A DNA stretch of 15,843 nt from Clostridia bacterium (GTDB lineage: Bacteria > Bacillota > Clostridia > Christensenellales > UBA1242). Below are positions 1-7,064 of this stretch, piece by piece (the stretch's first letter is position 1; every line of letters starts with the position of its first letter). The translations under genes and the position numbers were made by a program. The stretch covers positions 1 to 15,843 of the forward strand of contig JAQVOQ010000017.1 of NCBI GenBank assembly GCA_028702545.1, in the 5' to 3' direction. The notes beneath the pieces are model-generated. The model saw only the letters and a program-made list of their open reading frames with translations. It made no database searches and had not been told where the DNA came from.

Positions 1-989
1 CTGCCACTGGGTCTATTGGTGCTGATAATTGGGCTTTATGGATAGCTTATGTATTACCACATTCTGGTGGAACAGTTCCAGCTGATGCAGGAATATATTT
101 GGCAGATGGAACAAAAACTAATCAAGTTGTAACAAACTATAGATGGTATGAAAACACCATATCAGCAGCGATTCGCTCCTATTTATTTTATAGTGGAGAT
201 GTTGATGAAGAGCAATACTTCTATCGCCCAAGAGTAGACATGATAAATGGCAGCGAGCCATCTATCGAGCAACTGTTAAGCGGGCAAGAGGCACCTACTG
301 TGTTAAGCGTTAATATTAGTCATGATGGAGAAATTGAATATATGGTTACTGAAACAGGAGCTTATGATTTTATAGCTAAAGATTATGCCGGTAATACAAG
401 AACTGTAACTAAAACAGTATATGGCATTACTTACCAGTTAAATGGAGGAGAGGTAGCTAATACAAAGAATTTATATACAGTGGAAAGTAATTCCATTACT
501 CTACAACAGCCAACTAAAGCAGGATATGACTTTGGTGGCTGGAAAGTCGCCCTCGTAGATGGTGCAACGGTATATAAGTCGCAAGGTGTATTTGCTAGCA
601 TAAATGATACTATTACGCAAATTTATGCAGGTTCATATGGAGACATTACATTATTTGCAGATTGGAGCTTTGAGGCAACCTTAACAATTAACACTACTTT
701 TGATTCAACGGTTGAAAGTGGAATGATGGCCTTTATAAAAATAGTCGCCATTCAAGATTCAAACTACAGTATTTGGGTTTACCCATTAGAAAATGGTTCA
801 ATCTATGAAATAACATTTGATGAGATGGTAAATATTGTAATTACCTTTATTAATCCTACAAATCATGGCTCAACTAGTGATGGCTCGCCTTCGTTTGATA
901 TTGATCAAACCGAGTCAAGTACAGTTTTAGATATCACAGTCAGCAAAACTACTAAAGGATACATTTATAATTCATATTATGTTAACTAA
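1..989 (+). CDS. Listeria-Bacteroides repeat surface/secreted protein, 5' partial
   Basis: The frame is open from base 3 to the TAA at 987-989, so the gene begins upstream of the window. The in-frame TTG at 99 is only an internal codon. What is visible is about 328 C-terminal residues. First comes an Ig-like beta-rich stretch ending in a typical phrase (TGAYDFIAKDYAGNT, about bases 355-405). Next is one copy of the Listeria-Bacteroides (Flg_new / InlB B-repeat) module at about 420-668, recognised by ITYQLNGG, then PTKAGYDFGGW, then ITLFADW. The last ~105 residues are a beta-rich, acidic domain I do not recognise. There is no LPXTG motif, hydrophobic C-terminal helix or SLH domain, so any cell-wall anchor would have to lie in the missing N-terminal part. 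A hairpin terminator follows 20 bp downstream. The family is usually extracellular and often adhesive; a binding role here is inference. Confidence 0.8.
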   Translation, partial: ATGSIGADNWALWIAYVLPHSGGTVPADAGIYLADGTKTNQVVTNYRWYENTISAAIRSYLFYSGDVDEEQYFYRPRVDMINGSEPSIEQLLSGQEAPTVLSVNISHDGEIEYMVTETGAYDFIAKDYAGNTRTVTKTVYGITYQLNGGEVANTKNLYTVESNSITLQQPTKAGYDFGGWKVALVDGATVYKSQGVFASINDTITQIYAGSYGDITLFADWSFEATLTINTTFDSTVESGMMAFIKIVAIQDSNYSIWVYPLENGSIYEITFDEMVNIVITFINPTNHGSTSDGSPSFDIDQTESSTVLDITVSKTTKGYIYNSYYVN

Positions 990-1008
990 AAGATGATTTA
1001 AATTAAAT

Positions 1009-1038
1009 AAAAAACTAGGTATTTTTACCTAGTTTTTT
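1009..1038 (+). terminator. Intrinsic terminator of the surface-protein gene
   Basis: Perfect 12-bp stem: AAAAAACTAGGT at 1009-1020 pairs with ACCTAGTTTTTT at 1027-1038 around a 6-nt loop. It lies 20 bp after the stop codon. The A-tract/T-tract symmetry could let it act in both directions. Confidence 0.85.
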
Positions 1039-1097
1039 TATAAATATTGGTTAATACAAAATAAATTGTATGATAAAAACAAATTATAATAATATAA

Positions 1098-1126
1098 TTG
1101 ACTAATATTATCAAAAACCTTAGAAT
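1098..1126 (+). promoter_or_regulatory. Predicted sigma-A-type promoter of the YwaF-like gene
   Basis: TTGACT (1098-1103), 17-bp spacer, TAGAAT (1121-1126); each hexamer matches the consensus at 5 of 6 positions. The transcript would start about 30 nt before the ATG at 1165. TATAAT strings at 1085 and 1093 lack a well-placed -35 and were not chosen. Confidence 0.6.
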
Positions 1127-1164
1127 ATAAGCATTGAATAAATTTAATTATACGGAGAATATTT

Positions 1165-1983
1165 ATGAACTTTTTTGAGAGCATTTTAAGCTTTTTAAAT
1201 TTACAAATGACAAAACCGCTTCCTTTTGGATGGTTTCACCTATTTTCTTTTGCAGTGATAGTTGCAATAACAATTTTTGTAGTTGCTAAATATAAAAATG
1301 CAGATGATAAAAAAAATAGAAAAATATTATTAACTTTTGCTATAATTATGATATCGTTAGAAATTTTTAAACAATTAAATTTTTCTTTTAACGCCACAAC
1401 TGGTCTTTGGCATTATCAATGGTATGCTTTTCCGTTTCAATTTTGTTCCATTCCAATGTATATTTTCTTAATTGCCGCATTAATTAAAAAGGGCAAAGTA
1501 CAGGATAGTCTGTTTGCATTTTTGGGTACTTACGCCTTATTTGCAGGGTTAGCAGTTATGCTTTACCCTAATGATGTGTTTACTACAACAATAGGTATCA
1601 ATATTCAAACTATGGTTCACCACGGCTTAATGCTTGTGGGAGGAGTTTATATTTTAGCTAGCGGTAGGGCAAAATTAGAACATAAAACAATATTAAAAGC
1701 ATTGCCAGTATTTGTAACACTTTTTTTAGCGGCGCTTGCAATGAATTATATTGCTCATTTTGCAGGATTAACTGATACTTTTAATATGTTTTTTATAGGA
1801 CCTTATTTTCCTAACCATTTACCAATTTTAAGCGGTATTTATGTCTCAGCACCTTATACTATATTCTTACTTGTATATATATTTGGATTCACTTTAGTTT
1901 CTTATATAATATTATTGTGTGCAAAAGTGCTATCAATTGTTAAAAATGAACTATTAAAAAATTTTAAAAAATTTAAAAAATAA
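1165..1983 (+). CDS. YwaF/TMEM164-like seven-helix integral membrane protein
   Basis: A 272-residue, very hydrophobic protein with about seven predicted membrane helices (roughly residues 21-41, 54-72, 88-107, 115-133, 150-167, 178-200, 232-255) and a Lys-rich cytoplasmic tail. The signature is an aromatic segment ending in FPFQFCSIPMY (Cys94) in helix 3, a YPND loop at about 134-137 and a His pair (152-153) at the start of helix 5. This layout matches the bacterial YwaF family (TIGR02206), which is related to eukaryotic TMEM164. From memory, TMEM164 was reported to be a cysteine-dependent acyltransferase. Whether Cys94 and the His pair act that way here is inference. The start is supported by GGAG at 1154-1157, 7 nt before the ATG. 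The gene appears monocistronic, with its own promoter and a terminator shared with the convergent small gene. Confidence 0.7.
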   Translation: MNFFESILSFLNLQMTKPLPFGWFHLFSFAVIVAITIFVVAKYKNADDKKNRKILLTFAIIMISLEIFKQLNFSFNATTGLWHYQWYAFPFQFCSIPMYIFLIAALIKKGKVQDSLFAFLGTYALFAGLAVMLYPNDVFTTTIGINIQTMVHHGLMLVGGVYILASGRAKLEHKTILKALPVFVTLFLAALAMNYIAHFAGLTDTFNMFFIGPYFPNHLPILSGIYVSAPYTIFLLVYIFGFTLVSYIILLCAKVLSIVKNELLKNFKKFKK

Positions 1984-1986
1984 ATA

Positions 1987-2016
1987 AAAAAACTCGCACT
2001 TATCTGCGAGTTTTTT
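1987..2016. terminator. Bidirectional intrinsic terminator between convergent genes
   Basis: Stem AAAAAACTCGCA (1987-1998) / TGCGAGTTTTTT (2005-2016) with a 6-nt loop, starting 3 bp after the plus-strand stop. Its minus-strand reading is also a hairpin followed by a T-run, and it overlaps the stop codon of the minus-strand gene at 2015-2017. One element therefore probably ends both transcripts. Confidence 0.85.
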
Positions 2017-2257
2017 AATTGAAAAGATCTCTATTCGGTTTATAAATAGGCTCTTCTTTTTCTATGCATTCGGGCAAACAAAAAGAGCAAAATTTTACTT
2101 TGCTATATACTTTTTGAGCAGTTTCAAAAGCTTTTTCGCAAGTGTCAAAATCCCCTAAATAAATGATGCTAGATGTAAAAAATCGTCTTAAACACGAATT
2201 ATTATGTATTAAATGAAACCCATCTTTATCAGGAATTTTATCAATAAAATAAATCAT
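2015..2257 (-). CDS. Small Cys-rich conserved protein (possible metal-binding)
   Basis: An 80-residue protein on the minus strand, starting at the ATG at 2257-2255. A TTG at 2299 would add 14 residues; I prefer the ATG because the N-terminus then begins directly with the family-like segment MIYFIDKIPDKDGFHLIH. The spaced pattern is H..H..SC, then YLGDFDTCEKAFETA, then CSFCLPEC. From memory this resembles a widespread family of ~60-80-residue bacterial proteins with a H-x(2,3)-C / YLGDF-x2-C / C-x2-C-x3-C arrangement. Five cysteines and the histidines could bind zinc or an iron-sulfur centre, which is inference; no function is known to me. There is no signal peptide or membrane helix. It is the only minus-strand gene in the window and stands alone between a bidirectional terminator and a divergent promoter region. 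Confidence 0.65.
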   Translation of the reverse strand: MIYFIDKIPDKDGFHLIHNNSCLRRFFTSSIIYLGDFDTCEKAFETAQKVYSKVKFCSFCLPECIEKEEPIYKPNRDLFN

Positions 2258-2307
2258 AAAATTGTTTCCCACATAACTATATTTAAATATATTAATCAAA
2301 ACACACT

Positions 2308-2334
2308 TCTATACTTAATAATATAAAAAGTCAA
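2308..2334 (-). promoter_or_regulatory. Possible promoter of the minus-strand Cys-rich gene
   Basis: On the minus strand TTGACT (2334-2329) is followed after 15 nt by TATAGA (2313-2308). The spacer is shorter than the usual 17, so this is tentative. A second TTGACT (2341-2336) lies 7 bp further upstream, giving a tandem direct repeat of the -35-like element. Confidence 0.35.
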
Positions 2335-2371
2335 TAGTCAAAAAAAATAAACATTTTGTTTTTAAAACGAT

Positions 2372-2400
2372 TTGTATTATATAATACTATATATTATAAT
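2372..2400 (+). promoter_or_regulatory. Predicted promoter of the rdgB-nadK operon
   Basis: TTGTAT (2372-2377), 17-bp spacer, perfect TATAAT (2395-2400), ending 37 bp before the rdgB ATG. The -35 is weak (3 of 6), but spacing and -10 are ideal. The surroundings are almost entirely A/T, so chance matches are possible. Confidence 0.5.
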
Positions 2401-2437
2401 ACTTAATATATATAACATTATATAATAAGGAAAAAAG

Positions 2438-3028
2438 ATGAAGATATTAATAGCAACAAATAATGACATTAAACTTATTTCTATGAAAAATATATTATCA
2501 AGTTTAATAAAAGATGTTGAATTGTTCAGCTTAAAAGATGCTAATATTAAAATAGAAATAGAAGAAACAGAAGACACCTTATTAGGAAATGCCGCTCTTA
2601 AAGCAAAAAGCATTTATGATTTTTTAGGCAAAGATGATATTTATAATTATATTATTGCTGAGGATTTTGGATTTTTTGTTGATGCATATCCGGAAGTGGC
2701 GGGCGTTTATGCTAAAAGATGGTTTAATGGCACTAATAGAGATAGAGCAGAGGAAATAATAAAACTTTTTAAAAAGTCAAAAGAGCAAAATAAAACGGCC
2801 AGATTTATCTGTGCAACAGCAGCAATAAGCAAAAACGGCAAATTATATACATACATTGGCGAATTAAAAGGTACAATTGGAACAAGAGTACCTAAAGAAG
2901 ATGGTTTTGGATATGATCAAATTGTAAAACTAGATGATAACAAATATTTGAGTGATTACTCAGAAGAAGAAAAAAATAAAGTCTCGGCTAGAAGGCGGTC
3001 GTTAGAAGGTTTAGTCTTGCAATTTTAA
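2438..3028 (+). CDS. rdgB: RdgB/HAM1-family non-canonical purine NTP pyrophosphatase
   Basis: A 196-residue enzyme of normal family length. The family hydrolyses ITP, dITP and XTP to the monophosphate plus pyrophosphate, keeping deaminated purines out of DNA and RNA. Visible motifs: the N-terminal nucleotide loop ATNNDIK (6-12), the EETEDTLLGNAALKA helix (42-56), the acidic metal-binding motif AEDFGFFVDAY (74-84), PEVAGVYAKRW (85-95), GFGYDQIV (156-163) and EEKNKVSARRRSL (177-189). Several normally conserved residues differ: DDSG becomes EDFG, GYDP becomes GYDQ, and the base-contacting SHR becomes SAR (183-185). Substrate specificity may therefore be altered. The ATG follows AAGGAAAA. The gene ends in tandem TAATAA, and nadK starts 22 bp later, so the two are probably co-transcribed. 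Confidence 0.85.
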   Translation: MKILIATNNDIKLISMKNILSSLIKDVELFSLKDANIKIEIEETEDTLLGNAALKAKSIYDFLGKDDIYNYIIAEDFGFFVDAYPEVAGVYAKRWFNGTNRDRAEEIIKLFKKSKEQNKTARFICATAAISKNGKLYTYIGELKGTIGTRVPKEDGFGYDQIVKLDDNKYLSDYSEEEKNKVSARRRSLEGLVLQF

Positions 3029-3050
3029 TAAGTTAAAAAAGGAAGAAAAT

Positions 3051-3440
3051 ATGCAAAAAATAAATAAAGTAAAAATTTTTTATAATAGCAACGATGTTTC
3101 ACAAAAAGTTTATAGGACGCTAGTGAAAAAATTAGTGGATAGTGGTTTAGAAATTGTGGAAAGTGAGCAACAATTAAATATAGCTATAGGAGGAGACGGT
3201 GCTTTTATTAGAATGCTAAAGCAAAACGATTATAATTCAATTATGTTATATGTTGGAATTAATACGGGTACACTAGGCTTTTTGCAAGAAATTGAGGTTG
3301 AGGAGATAGATGATTTAATTGAGAGCTTAAAGTATGCAAATTATAAGGTTTGTTCAACCGCAATACAAAAAAATATTATTAAAACCAGCAGTGGCAAAAC
3401 AAAGCATTATGCATTTAATGAAATTGTTATAAGGAGGTAA
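3051..3440 (+). CDS. nadK: NAD kinase, N-terminal half (ends at in-frame TAA)
   Basis: 129 residues forming the nucleotide-binding half of an ATP/polyphosphate-dependent NAD kinase, the enzyme that makes NADP from NAD in the cytoplasm. Motifs in order: AIGGDGAFIRM (45-55, the GGDG loop with catalytic Asp49, although the usual following Thr is Ala), GINTGTLGFLQE (69-80), and AFNEIVIRR (121-129, with the NE pair that binds NAD). The overall layout follows the Listeria/Bacillus NadK type of about 265 residues. The frame then hits TAA at 3438-3440 and continues open in the same frame as the C-terminal half, so this is half of one gene. The ATG has an AAAGGAAG ribosome-binding site 6 nt upstream and follows rdgB by 22 bp. 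Alone, this half lacks the GDG..GSTAY domain and should be inactive. Confidence 0.8.
   Translation: MQKINKVKIFYNSNDVSQKVYRTLVKKLVDSGLEIVESEQQLNIAIGGDGAFIRMLKQNDYNSIMLYVGINTGTLGFLQEIEVEEIDDLIESLKYANYKVCSTAIQKNIIKTSSGKTKHYAFNEIVIRR
3432..3440 (+). other. In-frame TAA interrupting nadK, directly after a perfect Shine-Dalgarno sequence
   Basis: Bases 3430-3438 read TAAGGAGGT, a perfect anti-16S match, with the coding triplets ATA AGG AGG followed by TAA at 3438-3440. Reading on in the same frame gives DLSLTKLDVTVQDEHIER, exactly the strand expected after the NE motif in NAD kinase. One codon therefore separates an intact full-length homologue (about 268 codons) from two halves. There is no ATG, GTG or TTG at a normal distance after this Shine-Dalgarno sequence; the first in-frame start is GTG at 3471, 33 nt on. 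A single-base change (AAA, GAA or CAA to TAA), an assembly error, stop-codon readthrough or a true split gene are all possible. Confidence 0.8.
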
Positions 3441-3470
3441 GACCTTAGCTTAACAAAATTAGATGTTACG

Positions 3471-3860
3471 GTGCAAGATGAACATATTGAGCGTTTTGTA
3501 GGAGACGCACTAATGGTTACTACAAGTGTTGGTTCAACGGCACACGCATCAAGTTATGGAAGCGCAGTTATTCATGACAGTTTTCACGCTATGCAACTAG
3601 TTCCAGTTGGTGCTTTTAATAGCGTTATAAATCAAACTTTTAAAAACCCGCTTATATTGCCAATTAATGTCGTAATAAACATCAGCCCGCTTGAAGGAAG
3701 TGATCACTTAACTATTACAATTGATGGCGAAAATTATAATTTTGAAAACATTCAAAAAATTACAACTAGTATTTGTTCTAAGAAAATTAAAAGATTAAGA
3801 TTAAATAATAAGAACTTTTACAAAAAGTTGAAAAGTAAATTTATTGATATAAATAATTAA
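3471..3860 (+). CDS. nadK: NAD kinase, C-terminal half
   Basis: The same frame as the N-terminal half, resuming after the TAA. Sense codons begin at 3441; the first possible start is GTG at 3471. It encodes the NAD-binding all-beta domain: ERFVGDALMVTT, then GSTAHASSYGSAV (equivalent to the usual GSTAYnKSLGGA), then HAMQLVPVGAFNS, PLILP, and a C-terminal segment ending LKSKFIDI that matches the tail of Listeria NadK. Several normally strict positions differ: GDG to GDA, PTG to SVG, AYN to AHA and GG to GS. Combined with the stop codon, this may mean relaxed selection, or simply a divergent lineage. No Shine-Dalgarno sequence precedes the GTG. An independent C-half starting there would miss its first beta strand, so independent expression seems unlikely. 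A terminator follows immediately. Confidence 0.75.
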   Translation: MQDEHIERFVGDALMVTTSVGSTAHASSYGSAVIHDSFHAMQLVPVGAFNSVINQTFKNPLILPINVVINISPLEGSDHLTITIDGENYNFENIQKITTSICSKKIKRLRLNNKNFYKKLKSKFIDINN

Positions 3861-3879
3861 GAGGTTTAGCCTCTTTTTT
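3857..3879 (+). terminator. Intrinsic terminator of the rdgB-nadK operon
   Basis: Stem AAGAGG (3859-3864) / CCTCTT (3870-3875) with a 5-nt loop, followed by a T-run to 3879. It overlaps the nadK stop codon at 3858-3860. Confidence 0.75.
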
Positions 3880-3992
3880 GTCTTCAGGTACAATATAATT
3901 TTTTTTTTAATATAATATATTATTGAAAATAAAGTGCAAATATTGTCATTATTAATAAATTTTTTTTAAATATTATTGCAATTTAGTTTATT

Positions 3993-4021
3993 TTTACTGC
4001 TATTTGTATTATGATTATAAT
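3993..4021 (+). promoter_or_regulatory. Predicted promoter of the CvpA-like giant protein
   Basis: TTTACT (3993-3998), 17-bp spacer, perfect TATAAT (4016-4021). It would give a 5' leader of about 65 nt. The surrounding 3880-4070 region is extremely AT-rich; nothing else is recognisable in it. Confidence 0.5.
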
Positions 4022-4091
4022 ATATATTGTATACATTTTACATTGAATATTACGGCAATAATATAAATTCTAAAAGGAGGAGCAATTGAAT

Positions 4092-6935
4092 ATGGAAATT
4101 ACTCAACAAACGATTATATTAATTATTAATGGTATATTTGCGTTCTTCATTATTATGGGCTTTTTATTCGGTGCCGCTAGAGGACTTAAAAAGTCAGCTT
4201 TAAGGCTTACTTTTGTCGTATCTATTGCAATAATAATGTATTTCGCAGCACCCTTAATATCTAACTGGTTATTAGGTTATGACTTTTCAACCTTATTAAA
4301 TGGTATGACGGTTAACATTGGAGGTATAGAACAACCTATTACAACTATAAGTGAACTTATAACAGCATTTATAAATAGTAATACAGCATTACAAAATTTT
4401 GTAGCAGCAAACCCATCATTTATAGTATTAATTAATCAACTACCAACAATAGTTGCTAACTTAGTAATATTCTTACTTGGTTTTTGGGTGCTTAAAATTC
4501 TTACTTGGCCAATTTATGCAATTAGTTCAAGAAAGTATAATAAGAGAATGGAAGATGGTTCAAAACCAAAAAAACACGGCTTTGCAGGCGGCTTTATGGG
4601 TGTTGTGCAAGGCGCGGTTATAGCACTTGTTACATTTATGCCTATAGCAGGCGTTAGTAGTATGCTTAATGTAGAGGGTGGCGATGGAACGGGGGGTACT
4701 TTACTTGGGTCATTCATACCTCAAGAGTTTGCAGATTTATTGCCAAGCTATGAAGATTCACTAATGGGAAAAATTGGTGGCATTGGTAATATTGATACTA
4801 AAGTTTTTGACGGACTTACAACCATTAAGGTTACAGATGAAGTAACCGGCAATACATATACCTTTACTCCAAGGCAAGAAGTTGTTACAGGTATGGAAAT
4901 AGCTGGCGACATTCAAGCATTAATCAATATGGTTACAGGCATTCAAGATGGAACAATAACAGAAATAGACTGGGACTTGGTTGAAAATTTGGTTGATAAA
5001 GTTTTTAAACTTGACTCATTACAACTATTACTAGAACAATATGCTCCTTATATTGTTGGTCAAGCGGCTAACAATGCTGAATATGGAGTTAGTGAGCAAA
5101 TTGATGGTCTTCCAGTAAGCACAGATGTTAGAGCATTTATTGATGAATTCTTGATTGGCTTAGATGAGGCAACAATTGATAATTTTAAATCTGATATTAT
5201 GGCAATAGTTAATATTGGTAGAGCATTAGACGATCACGGAATTGTTGACTTATTATTCCAAATGTTAAGAGAAGAAATAATAAACGATGATTTAGCAAAA
5301 GAAACACTTACAATCTTTGGAACAAATAGAGATTTATCGGCTGATATTATGACGGCTATACTAGGTTCTAATTCTATAAAAACATTAATGCCAGAAGCTA
5401 TTAATATTGTGCTTGGCTATGCTGAACACTTTATTAATGAAGGCAAATTGCCAGACGATGAATATTTTGTACCAATTACTAGAATTGATGCAGACACGAT
5501 AGACTGGGATTTAGAGGCAGAATTTTTAACAGATATTATGTATAACTTATTATCATTTACCTATAGCATTGACCCATTTAATTTAGGTGATGCTGATGAG
5601 ATGGATATTATAAATTCACTTGAACTTTCAAAATTAGGTGAAGTAATAAATACTATTCGTTCAACACAATTATTTGGAGGCATTTACTCTAGCATAATAG
5701 AAGCAGTTTTATCAATGCCACAAGTAACAAATGCAGCGAGTGACTATATTAACTTTGATACTTTAATTAATCTATTAAATACTACCGATTGGGTAAATGA
5801 ACTTAATACAATTGAACAAATGATTGACCTATACATTTTAATTGAAGAAAATGGAACATTAACGGCAACACAAATTGAATCAGTTATAGAAAGACTTGAT
5901 AGTGATTTATTAGAACTTGTTATAGACGGAGCTATGAGGGCTATATTTATTGAAGGTTTTGGAGAAACTATCGGAGATTTTGATATTGACGACAACTTTG
6001 TATTCAATGCAGAATTTGCTTGGATTGATGACCTTGACCTTACTGCAATAAGTGCAAATGCTGAATTCTTTGCACAAGTAATTGAATTTGCTTTCAGCGT
6101 TGCAAATAGTGGCATTGAAGATGTAACTTATGCTGATATTCAAGCATTGGTTGACGCAGTTCAAGGTGTAAATGAAAGTGATTTAACAGTAGAAGAATTA
6201 GCACAGTTTAAAGGATTCTTTAACAGCATTCTTCACTATGCATTAAGTCAAGCAGATGAAACACTTACATGGACAGAAAACCTTGACATTGATGATTTAA
6301 TTGACAACATTGATACAATTGCAGAACTATTTAAATTAGGTCTTGCAATTAGTGATGAAACATTCGCTGACTATACTACTCAAGATGTAGATAATTTAAT
6401 TGCAGAAATTGCAGAACTTGACGATATGAGCCCAGAATTAATCGCTGTATTGCAAGGTTTCTATGATGACATTATGGCAACGGACTCTCCAATATTTGTG
6501 CCACTTGATATTGCTTCAATAGATTGGGCATACGAGAGCGACATTTTAGAAGATGCAATTAACTTATATTTGACTTATGAAGATACAAGCACATTTGATG
6601 GAACATTAGCTGAAACTCTAGTTGGAAAATTAGAAACAAGCTATATTGCTGGCGAACTTCTTAACGCCTTAATTGGAGAAATAGTAAACGAAGAAACTAC
6701 TCCTGATTGGGTTGCAAGTGCCGATATGACTTGGGTATCAGATAATGCTGGATTGTTAGTTGAACTTGCAGACCTTGCATTATGGTCAATGGATAATGAT
6801 ATAAGCACTATTAGTCAAACTCAAATTGATGCATTACAAGCAGAAGTTGATTTAATTAGTGAAAGTACACAAGCATTAATAGACTTTAAGGCTTATGTAC
6901 AAAGCTATGTTGATTCAATTACTCCAATAGTTTAA
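4092..6935 (+). CDS. Giant membrane protein: CvpA-like N-terminus plus long acidic helical repeats
   Basis: About 947 residues. The N-terminal ~200 residues resemble CvpA (colicin V production family): four membrane helices near residues 7-29, 38-57, 123-145 and 165-190, with a short G-rich, basic motif (GAARGLKKSALR) after helix 1 and a basic loop before helix 4. The positive-inside rule places both termini outside. The remaining ~750 residues are strikingly acidic, helical and almost without Cys or Pro. They hold degenerate repeats of about 70-85 residues, each led by an acidic-Trp start (Trp near 566, 644, 727, 811, 880; earlier relatives near 291 and 470), followed by a helix like AELFKLGLAIS, a DV/DI..L segment and a second helix. 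FVP..DW phrases recur near 460 and 800. CvpA proteins are normally only ~160-230 residues, so this is a major extension. Function is unknown; a scaffold or surface role is inference. AGGAGGAG lies 9 nt before the ATG; a TTG at 4086 is an alternative start. Confidence 0.8.
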   Translation: MEITQQTIILIINGIFAFFIIMGFLFGAARGLKKSALRLTFVVSIAIIMYFAAPLISNWLLGYDFSTLLNGMTVNIGGIEQPITTISELITAFINSNTALQNFVAANPSFIVLINQLPTIVANLVIFLLGFWVLKILTWPIYAISSRKYNKRMEDGSKPKKHGFAGGFMGVVQGAVIALVTFMPIAGVSSMLNVEGGDGTGGTLLGSFIPQEFADLLPSYEDSLMGKIGGIGNIDTKVFDGLTTIKVTDEVTGNTYTFTPRQEVVTGMEIAGDIQALINMVTGIQDGTITEIDWDLVENLVDKVFKLDSLQLLLEQYAPYIVGQAANNAEYGVSEQIDGLPVSTDVRAFIDEFLIGLDEATIDNFKSDIMAIVNIGRALDDHGIVDLLFQMLREEIINDDLAKETLTIFGTNRDLSADIMTAILGSNSIKTLMPEAINIVLGYAEHFINEGKLPDDEYFVPITRIDADTIDWDLEAEFLTDIMYNLLSFTYSIDPFNLGDADEMDIINSLELSKLGEVINTIRSTQLFGGIYSSIIEAVLSMPQVTNAASDYINFDTLINLLNTTDWVNELNTIEQMIDLYILIEENGTLTATQIESVIERLDSDLLELVIDGAMRAIFIEGFGETIGDFDIDDNFVFNAEFAWIDDLDLTAISANAEFFAQVIEFAFSVANSGIEDVTYADIQALVDAVQGVNESDLTVEELAQFKGFFNSILHYALSQADETLTWTENLDIDDLIDNIDTIAELFKLGLAISDETFADYTTQDVDNLIAEIAELDDMSPELIAVLQGFYDDIMATDSPIFVPLDIASIDWAYESDILEDAINLYLTYEDTSTFDGTLAETLVGKLETSYIAGELLNALIGEIVNEETTPDWVASADMTWVSDNAGLLVELADLALWSMDNDISTISQTQIDALQAEVDLISESTQALIDFKAYVQSYVDSITPIV

Positions 6936-6944
6936 AACAATAAT

Positions 6945-6974
6945 AAAAAAGAGCGGTTTAATCCGCTCTTTTTT
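6945..6974 (+). terminator. Intrinsic terminator of the CvpA-like gene
   Basis: Perfect 12-bp stem AAAAAAGAGCGG (6945-6956) / CCGCTCTTTTTT (6963-6974) with a 6-nt loop, 9 bp after the stop codon. Confidence 0.9.
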
Positions 6975-7005
6975 GTAATATTTACATAATAAAACTTTTT
7001 GTATA

Positions 7006-7034
7006 TTGACTTATAAGTTTATTTGGTGTAATAT
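7006..7034 (+). promoter_or_regulatory. Predicted promoter of the 302-residue hypothetical gene
   Basis: TTGACT (7006-7011), 17-bp spacer, TAATAT (7029-7034) with TG immediately before the -10. The 5' leader would be about 25 nt. Confidence 0.6.
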
Positions 7035-7064
7035 AGGAGTATAAAAGTAAGGGGATATTAAAAT

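Noticed and set aside
99..989. TTG at 99 as the start of the surface-protein gene
   Set aside because: The frame is open to the left edge with protein-like sequence upstream (GSIGADNWALWIAY...), and no ribosome-binding site precedes the TTG.
2377..2613. Minus-strand open frame over the start of rdgB
   Set aside because: Antisense shadow of rdgB and of its AT-rich promoter.
4514..6164. Minus-strand open frames inside the CvpA-like gene
   Set aside because: They are antisense shadows of a long, clearly coding plus-strand gene, with low-complexity Ser/Ile-rich translations.
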